Numbered from the stretch's first letter, positions 14,501 through 27,600 are shown. The stretch is 64,000 nt of DNA from Hofstenia miamia (GCA_900660155.1 CABFPE010000116.1:537527-601526), one strand, 5' to 3'. The notes: generated by a model not told the origin, from the letters alone. A program made the numbers and translations.

Positions 14501-17500
14501 CAATCTGTCACCTCCTTGTCCCGTTCACACCAGTCTTCCAACGTCAGCCCTTCCAATGTTGCCTTGTCACCCTTGTCAGACTCCATTGGTAAAACCACGT
14601 CCGATGTCTCCTCCATGCAATCTCAAATGTTTTCCTACAGTGCTTCCGCCTCACATACCATTCCTAATCGTCGCAATGATCCTGCCCCATGTTCTACTCC
14701 TGCTGTTGCTCCCTCTCCTGTGCTGCCATCTGCCCGTGAACACTCTGTTCCATCGCCTACTCACCGCAATAATCGCCATCGTCACATCCTTAGTACTAGT
14801 TCTTCCTGTCAACTCTTCCTCGTCCACCTCGTATTCACATCTATATTGGCCGCTTGCTAACTCTGTTTTGCTTCTGATGTTGCTAATCACCTCCGTCCCT
14901 CCTCTCTCAAATTTGATGACGTCCTTCCAATTATATCACTTACGGATTTTCCATTCACCTCTTTTTATATTGTTTGTAATCAAGAGTCTACCATGCTCTC
15001 ATGGATCCTGAAGTGTGCTCAGATGGCCTCTTGATCCGATTCTATCGCCTCTCTGATTCTGAGCGCAAATCGTTTGACCTTTGTCCCCGCTGTCGTGATG
15101 CTTCTCGGTGTGATTGACTATCTGCACATTCTAGCATGAAACTTACTCCTCATCACATTTCTGGTTTTTCTTCTTTGCTCACCAATGCTCACAGTCTTGT
15201 CTCATTGAACCGTCGTTTCAGTATTACAACTGGCAGTCTCCTGTTGACTTCATTTTCATTACTAAAACCTTGCTTGATGCTTCTGTTTCTGATAGTGTTG
15301 TTTTTCTTAACTTCACACTTAAAGTTCTCAATCCGTATGGATCGCTCTAATGGGAGTCATGGGGGTGTTCTCATTGCTTCATGTGCCCTAGCCTATGTTT
15401 ACAACCCTCCTTCCAACAGTGATTTTTATATTCCCCATGCTGACTTTTCATCCATGCTTGAGTACTTTCATGATCAGCTTATCACTCTCGTGAACTTGGA
15501 TTCCCCACTCCTCCTAATCTGCTCATCAGTAGTGACTTCAACCTTCCTAATGTTTGCTGGATTGCACTTGACTCTAATGACGCCTATGAATCCGCTGTTC
15601 TAGATCTTCTTGCTACTTCCCGCTTCTCCCTCCTTGAATTGGTTTTGTGCTCTCATCCTGATCACATTTTTTACACCTTTGTGTTCCCTGTTCCGGTTAA
15701 ACTGTCCGACCACTCAATTATTCGCTTCAACCTGTCTGTCAATACTATTACTCCATCTGCTTCTCCTGCAGCTCCTCAATATGTTCGATCTAACAGTGAC
15801 TTTGTATCTCTAAATGCTGCTCTCTCTTCTTCATTCCCCATTTTTAACGACTCTTTCTCTGCTGACTGGTACGCCTTCCTTCGCCAAGTTATTTCATCCT
15901 TTGTTCCTCGTCGTCGGAAAAAGCGCATTTCTCTCCCTTTCTATTTCTCATTCCTTACTGCACACTCTTTCAATAAACTCGAATCTTTCAAACGCCGGTA
16001 CAGTCCTTCCGATTTTTTGAAACTCTCTTCTCTCACAGAAGACGTCATCAACTTCATGAAACTTGACAAAATCTGTCTGCTGTCCAGCTTCTCATCTGGA
16101 ATTCTTCAAGACTCTTATTCTTTCTTGCGTTCTCTTCATTCCAAACCTGACCTCCCTAGCCCGAAATGGAACCATCTTTCTGCTCACTCGGATGTGGAGA
16201 AAGCTGGTTTCTTCAATGACTATTTCGCCTCGAATGTCTCTTACCTTGTCTCCTTCTGCCCTAGTCCATCTACCACATTCCCGCTGATTCACTTATGCAA
16301 CATCGTCTTCAACGCCCATGATATTTCACTAATGCTTAAGTCCTGCAAGTTGTCTGGTACTTGCTATCCTGACGGCGTCACATTCTTTGTAATTCACGAA
16401 ACCTGCTCAACTCATTCCATCCACTTAAAGCATCGCTTCTCCTACATTTGGTCCTATAATAGTTTCCTGCCTTGCTGGAAAACATCTTGGATATTTCTGC
16501 TGTTAAAATCCAATCAGCTTCCATCTTCTCAAGTCACTTCTTATCGTCCAATAGCTATTCTTTCTAGGCTGTCAATCATTTTTGAGCGCCTTGTCTTTTG
16601 TTACGTGTTCTCTAAAATTCGTCACCTCATCTCCTCTTCTCAGCATGGTAACCTTCCGGGTCGTTCTACCATCACTAACTTGCTCACTTTGATTGAAAAC
16701 TGCTGTTTCCACTCTGATAGGAATTATCCTGGTTGCATTATCTTTCTAGACATTTTTAAAGCTTTTGATCGGCTCCCTCATTCTATTCCTTTTGACAAAT
16801 TAAGTGCATTTGGCTTTGATGCTGATTTCATCGAACTCTTCCAGTCTTACCTGTCAAATCGTCGTAAGTGTGTCAAAATCAACTCGTCCATTTCTTCTCC
16901 TGCGCTTGTCTCTAGTGGTGCTCCTCAAGGTTCTTTGTTTGCCGTTCTCTTTTTCTTATTGCTATCAATGACCTCCCTCAATCCGTCGTCAACTCTTCCT
17001 GTCTACTGTACGTCGATGACACTGCGATTTTCAACCTTGGAAGTTCTTTTGCCTCCAATATTACCTCTGGTTTTGAGCAAACCAAATTCCTCACTCTTTG
17101 CCCTTTTCCGTAATGTTTCCTTTCATTCCACGACTGCTGTGAAACTCTCTTTATTCAAGTCCATTCCTCGCGCCATTCTTCTCTACGATTCGCTCTGTTG
17201 GTGGCCTCCACGTTCCTTGTTCCACTCTATTGAACGCTTCCAGGGGTGTGCTTTCAAATGGATCTCTCCCTTGCGATACAAAGACGCTCTTCTCAAATTC
17301 TCCACTCTCCCGCTGTCAATCCACTTCCATGCCTGTGATCTCCTTCTGTTTAATCACTTGCTCATTCGCAAACTGGACCTTGATCCTTCTGATTTCATTA
17401 AATTTTCTAATTCCCGCGCTCCACTCGTTCTGATGATGTCACTTTCTCCATTCGTCTTCCTAAGAAACATCGCACCCTTTACTCGTTTTTCAATCGTGCT

Positions 17501-20500
17501 TGTGTTGTTGCTAATTCCATCTTGACTCTCAACACTCCAACAGCCATTGAGTTCTTTTACCCGCATTTCGCCTTCCTGAGCCCCTCTCCAACTTCGCCTA
17601 CTCTTCCATCTGCTCCTACTTTATCTCCTGTGACTGTCCTCGCTGCCGTAAAACTGGACTTTTTTTTAATATTTTTGTAGTGTTTGCCTTCAGCGGCTAA
17701 ATAAAGTCATTCATTATTATCATTATTATTTATATTATACAAAGAATGTATTGTATATACATATACATGCCATTTAAAATATTTATATTTCAATAAGTTG
17801 TTTGTTTTGGTATTAAATAATTTGTGGACGCGACTTAAGAATAAAATCACTTTTGGATAATATTACCATTGCCCAGTGGAGATTAGATAATACTGAGTTT
17901 ATGCAACTAATTTGAACATGACACTAAATATGAAGCCATTTAGTGATAAAATTCACCCACCAGAACCGTCTTGACGGTTTGTACACTCATTGCAGTTTCA
18001 GGTCTTTGCTTTGCACTGTGTGGATGCAATAGGGACGGTAATCTAGGTGCTTCCCTTTTTCTGCCACGAGGTTTATGAACACGACGTACATCCAAATTTG
18101 CGGCTAAATATGTCTTCGTAAATAATGTTTTTGTTAAATTATTATAAATCATCTAGTAAAATTAATTTTTTTATTATAGTCGGAAACTCAGTTATCTACT
18201 TTTGTAATTTGTACTTGTTCTGACATCGAAGCGCTCAAAAAGCATTTGACAATCGCCACAAATGTGTTATGCTTAAAAATGTATTGCCAGAAGATCTTGT
18301 TATCACACAGAGTTTTGAACGCTATTATCGTCTCTGCTTCTGGTGTGTCATATGGCACCACCTTATTCAATTACGACGATTACGAATACATACCACTCGT
18401 GCAATTAGTAAATTCTCCTTTCACCGCTCATTGAACAAATTTATAACAACTACCAACTTTAAATAAAGAAGAACTACAGAGGTATCTGTGCAATTTTCTA
18501 TGCCAACTGATGCTATTCTTAGATTAGTAGACTTCTTTAATCTGATTAGAAACGTGTGAGTGCACATGAACAGATGAGAGCACCCACATCATATAACGCA
18601 TAAACATACCAGCATTACTCATTTCATAAGCATTGTTAAGAAATATGTAGCTAAATAATCTACCTCTATAGAAATTTTTATATAATTCATATTAGTTATT
18701 GTGATAATTGGCAAAGTGTTAATCATTATGCATTACCTATTTATTATACAATATAATTAAACTTCATAATATCATGCTCAAAATTTGGTTATTGTGAGAT
18801 TGAGCATTCCACTGAATCTGTCTTTTGTTGGGTTACGATATTTGTGCCCAAACGCATGCCAAAATATTTTAGGTCATCTTATCTGTTACATATCTCCAGT
18901 GAAAATTAGACGTCCCCCATTTTTATAGCGAATTCCGTTCATTGTGACGCGAAAGATAAATTAGTGAGTAATAATTATACTTTCGAGTACTCTTGCAATT
19001 AAAGAGGCTGGATGGATAACAGCAAAATTTTTTGGAGTTTTGAAGAAAAGATTGATTTCCAAACTTTTGAAATAATTCTCGCAAAAATGTAAACATTAGT
19101 AAGCATGCAATCAATATCAGCCATAAACCAATTAGATTTTCTCTATATCCAATATCGGTCACAAGAACTTATTGGTCGCACTGTTCATAATGTATATTTC
19201 GGCCAAATTTAGCATAAATTTTGATTAATATTCTGAAATTCATGGTCCCAATGCCTTCTTTTGTAGTCTCAGTCCCATTAAAATATTTTTTCCAGTAATT
19301 TACATGCAGAGAATCCGGCTCGGCCAATTTAAATTAACATCTATACATCCCATTTCTATGTTTGGTGGTCAAATCTTGTACAAATCCCATTAAATTGCTA
19401 ATTAAGATGCAAATTTGAACATTGTATTGGGATTTGCACAAGATTTGATGACCAATATTTTAGAAACTTCTAAATAAATTCTTACAAAAAATTGTGAATA
19501 TACTAAGTTTTTCATGCTGAATACGATGTTTGGGTTATATTTTACATACCATGCATATTTACTAACATGGTTTTAGGGGGGGCCCTTTACAGGGTCATAG
19601 GATGAAAATTAAAATGCATATATAAAAATCCTAAAATTTACCCAATTGCAAAAAATCAAAGCTATAGTGTTCATCACTGTAAAAAGAATTTGTTCAGTTA
19701 AATGTCCAAGAACTTTGCTCACTACTGTATATTAATTAGAAACATATAAATATGTATACAAGTGTTTCTTCATTTATAATAATTGTTCAATAAAGATTAA
19801 ATAAACGAATTTTTTGCGAAACAACCCATAAAGTTTATATCCATAAAGTGTAGCAATGAATTTTTAACACACTGCTTATAATCCAATAGCATTCACTGCA
19901 TTTAATTTGATTAGCGTGCACTGTTGCACAATAGTTAATCCAGGTTTTGTTGAAGGCTCGACCCATTATCAACAATGCCTCGGCCCAAGCCTGCCACAGC
20001 GCATGTCCATCTGTTATCCAATCACATGGGGCGCTAGCGTTTGTAATTTGATCTCAAATTTTGTTGTGTAGTGAACCTAATTTTAGACGTAAACAAAATA
20101 GAATTTGAGTGAGGTGACATACAAAATATGATTGATGAAAACTACTTTGAGAAAAATAAATCTGAAACAGACAAATAAATATGAAACAAATAGGAACCAG
20201 CTATTCCAGTGATGCAATCAAATTTAAAAAAGCCATTAATCACATTTAAATAATGAAATGATATTTTTCATAATTATTTACAAAACTTTTGAAGTTATTA
20301 GCAGACAATCAAATTATGTTGAAGCTCACTTATTTAAATTAATTGCAATAAGTTGGGTATGTTCACGCGGGTAGTAAGTGCGATTTGAGTATTACTTTAC
20401 TTTACTTGGAACGTATGGATTGGATAAGCAAAACTAGAGTATTTCAAAAATTCACAGCAAAATTTTAACTATGAAACACCCAAGACTGTCAACTTTTATG

Positions 20501-21636
20501 ATGCGTAAGCTTAAAAAATACTTCATATCGAACTGAACAAAATAATGATTTTTCATTGTAAGTATACTTATATTCCAAAATGTTCAAGAGAATCATCAGC
20601 CAAGTATTTGTCTAGGTGTGAGTTTTTCAAGAGTGGACGATCTACTACCTGAAAGATGCACAATGCTGGTATAGGAAAACCAATACGAGTTTTTAGAGAG
20701 AAATTTAACCATAATCTTCTTGGTGTTATTATAAATTTTCAAACTGTATTGTACACATTTTCGAACAACATTTCAAATCCTTGAAATTTGACATATCTAT
20801 AGTTAAATATGATCTCATTTTTCAATGAAAATTCCTATTTAAAAAAAACCTATTTTAAAAATCAAGCCTTTAAATTATCCCATTTCCTAAATTTCAGATA
20901 ATAATATCTAAAGCACATGGAAGCAACAACTATTCTCAAACATTTGACCTTATGGAGATACACTTCCAAAACAAAGACCGAAGTCAGGTCATAAAAGGGG
21001 TCATGAACAGGCGGGATTTTAAAGGATAAACGAAAGAGAGACATTCTGCAATCATGTGATATTCTATTTCTTCTTTCATGAATTATACACATTCAACAGA
21101 TTTAAAAAGTTCATTGGGCTAAATTAGGATTAAAGTATAATTTTTGTAAAATGGTCAGTGGTAATCTTTCGAAAAATGGAAACTTCATTTTTAACAAACA
21201 ATACGAAATAATCTAAGTGGATCAAATATTTGTTGAAACAAAATTTGATTTAATCAGAATTTTACTATAAAAATATTAAAAAAGGAATTTTTTTATGCAA
21301 TTTTTCTGATAATGAAAACTTGATAAATTTTATTCTATTGAATGAATTATATTTTGCAAAGTTCTTGCCTCGGTCTCCGTGAAGTTCTCATTACCATGTG
21401 AGTAATAATATAAGGAAAAATTTTCTGAATGCCAATATTCATTCACACCCATAAATCTTCAAATGGTATCGACCAAGGATTTGAGTAATCAGAAGGTGAG
21501 GTTACAATGCCATCACTGTAGAATGGGGGTCTGATGTGAGATGTCAATATGAGACTCCTTAACCTTCTCTAACTTTATGCACTAAACTTTCAGCACCAGT
21601 TTGCGTGAATAGTAGATACTTTTTACTACTCAATAT

Positions 21637-21683
<47 letters not shown>

Positions 21684-24600
21684 CACAGGGTAGGAAGCAC
21701 TCTAACGCCTTGGTTGGCAACTTCCTAGGACAAGGGCAGTCCAAAATGAAAGCTCATGGGGCAGGAAGGTCTCTTAAGCCTTGGTTGGAAACTTCCTAGG
21801 AGAATGTGAGTCCAAAATAAACACAATATAACACTGATGAGAAGTCATGATAGAGCAAAGGCCCTCAGTCCCCGGCAGGCCTTCAATGGTCAGAGGGTGC
21901 GAAGAATCTCCGGACAACAGGCGGAATCCACAATCAGGAGTGTGGACCCGAGAAGTGGCAGTATAGGATCCACACAGACCAATGGACAAGGGCATAAGTG
22001 GACAGATGAGCAGAACAGGACAGCATTGGAGTGTTACAGAAGAAGCAGGCCAGATGAGAGGGGTTACAGGAAGAGAATGTTGGAAGAATGGAGGAAGGCA
22101 AGAACGGGATTAAAAGTTACAGAGCAGACGGTTGCAGGGCAAGTGAGAAAGTTACAGATGGATGAGAGTAAGGGGAAAAAGAGAGTTGAACAGGCTAAGC
22201 AAAAGGAAGATGAAGTGATAGACGTTGAGGCAGAAGTGGCGGAAGCAGCAGAACCAGTGGACGCAGAAACTGAAGCAGCAATCAAGGAAAAGATGAAGGA
22301 AGAAATAGGTGAGAGAACTAGATTGCCAGTTCCAAGAGGAGTTAAGAAAAGCAAGCTAGCAGTAGAGACATCAAAGGTCAATAAAGTGTTGGAGAGGATA
22401 GATGCTAGGAGTGTCACAGAAGTAAATAGTTTTGTGTATGCATGTGAGGTGCTGAAGAATGTAGGCATGGGCATGAAGAAGAAAAGGCGACAGGAAGATA
22501 AGGGAGACAGAAAGCCAGCATGGGAAAGGAGAATTGAGAATAAAGTGGCAAAGATTAGGCAGGACAGGTGCAGGGTAGGTAATGGGAAGACTATAAAAGC
22601 TGTAGGAGAAGAGCTTAAGCAGAGATTAGTTGCAGAAGCTGAGAAACTGAGAAAATATAGGCAAGTGCAAAGCAGGCAAGAGACAATATGAAGTTTGCGA
22701 CCCAAGAAGGAAGATTCTACAAAGAACTAGATAGGGGAGAAAAGGCTACAGCAAAGCTAAAGGAGGCTATAAACAAGATGAACAATTGGAAGGCGCCAGG
22801 CAGAGATGTGGTAGATGGATATTGCCTGAAGAAGTTCACAAGTGTTCATGAGAGACTATCAGTAGCATTGGAGGACTGTCTGGTGAGTAGGTGTCCAGAG
22901 TGGATGGTAGTGGGGAGGACATTTCTGATACAGAAGGACCCAAAGAAAGGCAGTGAGGCAAGCAACCTCAGGCCAATACCATGTCTGCCAACAACTTAGA
23001 AATTGCTAACTTCAGTGATTTCAAGTAGGCTGGCATGTTACTTAGAATAGGTTGATACCAGAGGAACAAAAGGGATGTAGGACAAAAACGGAATGATGGA
23101 GAATTGTAGAAGAAGGAAAACAAAATTAGCAAATGGCATGGATATACTACAGGAAGGTATATGACAGCATATCACATTGGTGAGTATTGAGGACGCTAGA
23201 GCAATGGAGTTTCACGGAAATGGGTTGAGTTTCTAGAGAGGGAGATGGGAAAGTGACTGACTGAGATGAATAGGACAGGTTGCGGTTTAGGCGAGCCATA
23301 ATTAGTGTAAATCCAAGGCAATCCCGTGGCACAAATTGACCTTTGACCCTGGCAGGCATGGCTATAATGTAATTGTGTACTTTGGCCGTCTGTGTATCTC
23401 TGACGTCATTGGAATATAATGGTTTATGTTGGCAAACACATTTTTTTGCAGTCTATTGTTTAAAATGTAAACAATTTTTTATACACATAGAGGTTGAGGT
23501 ATTTTCGAAAATCCCATGAGATTAGAATTGTTGCAATCTATTGTGTAAAATGTAACCAATTTTTTTATACATATTACATAAATAATTGGACGTGGAAATT
23601 GCCGGGGGGTGTTGTAGTGACGTCATGGTGTGTTGACTGATTAAACAACTCAAATTACAGGATTTTGATCAATAAAAAACTTTTCCACAAAGATGGGGAT
23701 TGGGAACAGTGCTATTGCAAAATCTATTGTATTACAGTTTGTAAATAGAAAATGTATAGTTTTGCTTTCACTCTTTTTTCTAAATGTACTAGTTTTATGT
23801 TAATATGTTTGATAAATTATTACATTTCACAAACATTAATTTTAATATAAAAACTTTAAACTCCTACATTTCCTTCTAAATAGGTAATAAAAATCTTTAG
23901 TATTCTCTAAACAGAAAAATGTCAATGTTTTACCTATCTATTAATTTAACATGCAATTCACATTCAAATTTAGCATGAGGGAAGGATGATTGAAATATAG
24001 TAATCACTAGTTTAGTAAATTTAATAATACTANAAACAACTCAATCTATATATTCACCCAAATCTTCTGATAAAATCATTATTTTTCTTCTACAGAAATT
24101 CATTTTTCTTATGGCAATGTCTGTTGAGACCATAGCATCTTGTTCACTTGGTAATCTATTTGACAAGTTATGTATAACTCCACCACCAGCCTCCAACTAT
24201 AATCCGCTAACTCAAGAGATGATAGCCCCTGCACCTGTAAAAGAAAAACGAAGGACTCAACACAAGCGAGGACGTCCTGTAGTCAATAATAATGCAACTG
24301 TCTTCCCAATCTCCAACACTATTGAAGATGACAATGTTTTACAATGTTTAAATGATGTCAATTCCCAGTCATCACAATGTATTTTTTCAACCGCAAGTCC
24401 TGCTAGTGAACTTCCAAAAAAACTTTGGCTAACAATCAAAGACGCTGTTCAGTTGAACACAAGATATGGTGTNNNNNNNNNNNNNNNNNNNNNNNNNNNN
24501 NNNNNNNNNNNNNNNNNNNNNNNNNNNNNNNNNNNNNNNNNNNNNNNNNNNNNNNNNNNNNNNNNNNNNNNNNNNNNNNNNNNNNNNNNNNNNNNNNNNN

Positions 24601-27600
24601 NNNNNNNNNNNNNNNNNNNNNNNNNNNNNNNNNNNNNNNNNNNNNNNNNNNNNNNNNNNNNNCTGTTCAGTTGAACACAAGATATGGTGTTGCAGTAAAG
24701 ATTAGACTCAATAATGGTGTTTATTATTTTCTACCTAAATGCTACATCAGTGCATTGGGTCAAAATTACAAGGTTTTGATCAATAAAAAATTTTTCCACA
24801 AAGATGACATGGGGATTGAAAATAGTGCTATTGCAAAACGTATTGTATTACAGTTTAGTAAATAGAAAATGTATAGTTTTGCTTTCACTCTTTTTCTACA
24901 TATACTAGTTTTATGTTAATATGTTTGATAAATTATTACATTTTATAAACATTAGTTTTTAATATATAAAAATTTAAGTTCCTACATTGTAAATAGGTAA
25001 AAATCTATAGTATTCTCTAAAGTGATCAATGTCAATGTTTTACCTAGCTATTAATTTAACATGCAATTGACATTCAAATTTAGCATGAGGGAAGGATGAT
25101 TGAAATAAAGTAATTGCTAGTTTAGCAAATTTAATAATACTATTTATTATACAATGAGAATGTAGAAATGATTTGTACATGTTTCATTAATGGTAGATTT
25201 CTAGAGATACATCTCATCACTAAGTTAAATAAGTGTAATATTAGATAATGGATGCATGTTATGTATAATAATATAATTATGGATAAAATAACTATATACA
25301 TTTATTCACAGGTTAATATACAATACTCTAANGAAGGAAGACAAACTTGGCAATGGCATGGATAGACTACAGGAAGGCATTTGACAGCATATCACATAAG
25401 TGGGTATTGAAGACGTTAGAGGCTAATGGAGTTTCACAGAAATGGGTTGAGTTTCTAGAGAGAGAGATGGCAAAGTGGCAGACTGAGATAGATGGGCAAA
25501 GGTTGAGGTTTAGACGGGGTATATTCCAGGGAGACAGTTTAGCGCCACTACTGTTTGTAGTTAGCTTAATCCCCATCACAGAAAAGTTAAATGAGACAGG
25601 AATAGGGTATAAGTTGGAGAAGAATGGTAAAGTAGTGTGCTAGTTCAAGACATTGGAGAAGGCAAGCAGAGATTCTGGGTTGGAATTTGGATTAGGGAAA
25701 TGTGCAACAGTGACAATGACCAGAGGCAAGTGCATAGATGGAGATGGTTTGAGGACGAACAGTAGGGATAAGATTGAGGAAGTCAAAAGGGGTACAAGTA
25801 CTTAGGTGTGATAGAGAAGTGAAGATGAGGTTAAGAAAAGAATACAAGAGGAGAGTAAGGAAGGTACTACAGAAGCCAGCATTGAATGGGCAGAATAGTA
25901 TAAAAGCAATTAATACATGGGCGATACCAGTGTTGAGATATTCGACAGGAATAGTTAGGTGGAACAAGAATAAACTGAGGGAATTAGACAATAAGACAAG
26001 GAAGATATAAGCTGCAAAGATAGCATTCAACTTAAATGGAGATGTAGACAGGCTGTACATGGCAAGGCATAAGGGAGGGAAAGGACTGCTAATTGTGGAG
26101 GAAACAGTAGAAGCAGAAGCACTAGGGCTAAAGGAATATGTAGAAGAGCAACCTAAGGGGTCCGTACTGGAGGCCACTAAGGAGATAAGGAAGATAAGAA
26201 CTGAGAGTGAAGGAAAGAATGTATACCAGAGTAGGATGGAATCAGAGAGGCAAACAAGGTATAGGCAGAAGGCAATGCATGGAGAATACTGGAGGAACAC
26301 AGAAATGTGTGACAGAGAAGAGAGCAACAAGTGGTTAAAGAAGGCAGGACTGAAGAGAGAAACAGAAGCACTGATAATGGCAGCACAGGAGCAAGCAATA
26401 AGAACAAACTGGGTGAAGAAGCATATAGAGAGAAGAGTAGAAGTAAGTGATAAGTGTAGGCTATGTAAGAAAGAGGCGGAGACACTAGATCATCTGATAG
26501 CAGGGTATGAGAAGTTGGCACAAAATGAGTATAAGTTCAGGCATGACAAGGTGGGACGAATGGTACATTGGAGCTTGAGCAGGCAGCATGGGTTAGAAGC
26601 AGGAGACTAGTGGTTTGAGCACAAGCCACAGGGCGTCATAGAAAATGAGAAGGTTAAGATACTGTGGGACTTTAAAATACAGACAAGCAAGGTGATAGGA
26701 GCACGGAGACCACACATAATAGTGGTAGACAAAGAGAAAATATTGGGAACAGTGATAGACATAGCAGTACCAAAGGACGGCAATGTAGAAAGCAAGGAGA
26801 AAGAGAAGATAGAAAAGTACAGAGAGTTGGCAGAGGAAATAGAAAGGTTGTGGATTTTAAAGAAGTTGAAGTAGTCCTGGTAGTTGTAGGAGCACTAGGA
26901 GCAGTAAGCAAGAAGCATAAGAAATATTTGGAGGAGTTGGGAGTACCAAAGTGGGGAGGAAAAGCTAGGGTCCTAAGGAAAGCTCTCAGACTCCCTGGGA
27001 ACTGGTGAGTTCTCCGAGCTGAGAGGGATACCAGCATGAAGCTGTGAGAAAGTAATGAAATAATAATAATAAATGACGTTATTTAGCTGCTGAAGGCTAA
27101 TGTTTATTCACATATGCATATGTAAATACCTGCATAACGTAGGACTCTCCAAATTTGTTTAAAATTAATTCTAATAAGCTTTGCTTCCATTTTTGGTGAC
27201 TACAACTATATTTGGGCGGCATCTGCACCCCCTCAGTTACACGAGTGAAGTCAGTTCTCATTACTCGGAAACATGTTAAAGACACATGATATGAGTCTAC
27301 AGTCATATCAAATCAATTTTTGTAATACGGGCGACATCCAGCATACTGGGACAATGCATGGAGTGTTTCCAACAACAGTGTATTAATAAGAATAACTTGA
27401 GATTGTGGTGTCTTAGTCAGCGTTTAGGCTTACCATCTAGATATTCAAATTTCCATAAAATATTCATTCAACAGATATTGATTGGAGAGCTGCCCAAGGA
27501 GTATTCAGAGTCTATAATCGTTCTAATATATCTTCTCAAACGGAGAACGTCAGTAGTTCCACATTTTCATAAAGTTTACTCTGATGAGTAATCTTGGTCG

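Larger units (their letters stand above)
21684..23320 (+). mobile_element. R4/Dong-like LINE, copy 1 (5' part)
   Basis: Begins directly after a TAA microsatellite. It contains a 5' leader with a 70-bp tandem doublet, an N-terminal Myb-like DNA-binding region ([20 protein letters not shown]) and the start of an RT ([40 protein letters not shown]). This architecture, together with the restriction-like endonuclease in the second copy and the TAA target, fits the R2/R4/Dong lineage. It stops near the [14 protein letters not shown] region, where the unclassified repeat begins. It is inactive. Confidence 0.85.
23338..25193 (+). repeat. Unclassified ORF-bearing repeat, copy 1 (with assembly gaps)
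   Basis: Shares long stretches with 48,006-49,318. Layout: a leader with two TGACGTCA palindromes (23,401 and 23,618) and two ~50-bp related blocks around TGTAAAATGTAACCAATTTT (23,445 and 23,531). Next comes a unit holding only the tail end (23,653-24,032), then after a single N a unit with the ORF and the tail again. The ends (CCTTTGACCCTGGC...TTTCATTAATGGT) are inferred from where the two copies stop matching. I found no convincing terminal inverted repeats, LTRs or poly-A tail. It belongs to no family I recognise. Confidence 0.75.
25333..27058 (+). mobile_element. R4/Dong-like LINE, copy 2 (3' part)
   Basis: Starts directly after an N at 25,332 and ends at a TAA run (27,059-27,072). It contains RT fingers/palm ([35 protein letters not shown]), the RT C-terminal region ([37 protein letters not shown]), a zinc-knuckle region and a restriction-like endonuclease region. 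It overlaps the RT part of copy 1 by about 200 bp with roughly 85% identity, so it is a separate copy and not the other half of copy 1. It is inactive. Confidence 0.85.

Noticed and set aside
14404-14890. Minus-strand open frames of 70-79 codons opposite the LINE
   Set aside because: Shadows of the C/T-rich LINE coding strand.
18188-18466. Overlapping 60-65-codon frames on both strands in dynein intron 1
   Set aside because: No recognisable domain, and the strands compete. Treated as chance or unrecognisable debris.
22064-22705. A 213-codon minus-strand frame with hydrophobic, Ser-rich content
   Set aside because: Antisense shadow of the purine-rich R4 N-terminal ORF.
23338-25193. Terminal inverted repeats on the unclassified repeat
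   Set aside because: The two shared ends (CCTTTGACC... and ...TTAATGGT) match each other only at the trivial ACC/GGT level.
25692-26521. Long minus-strand frames (114-212 codons) opposite R4 copy 2
   Set aside because: Same cause: the purine-rich R4 coding strand gives stop-poor antisense frames. The sense strand shows the real motifs.
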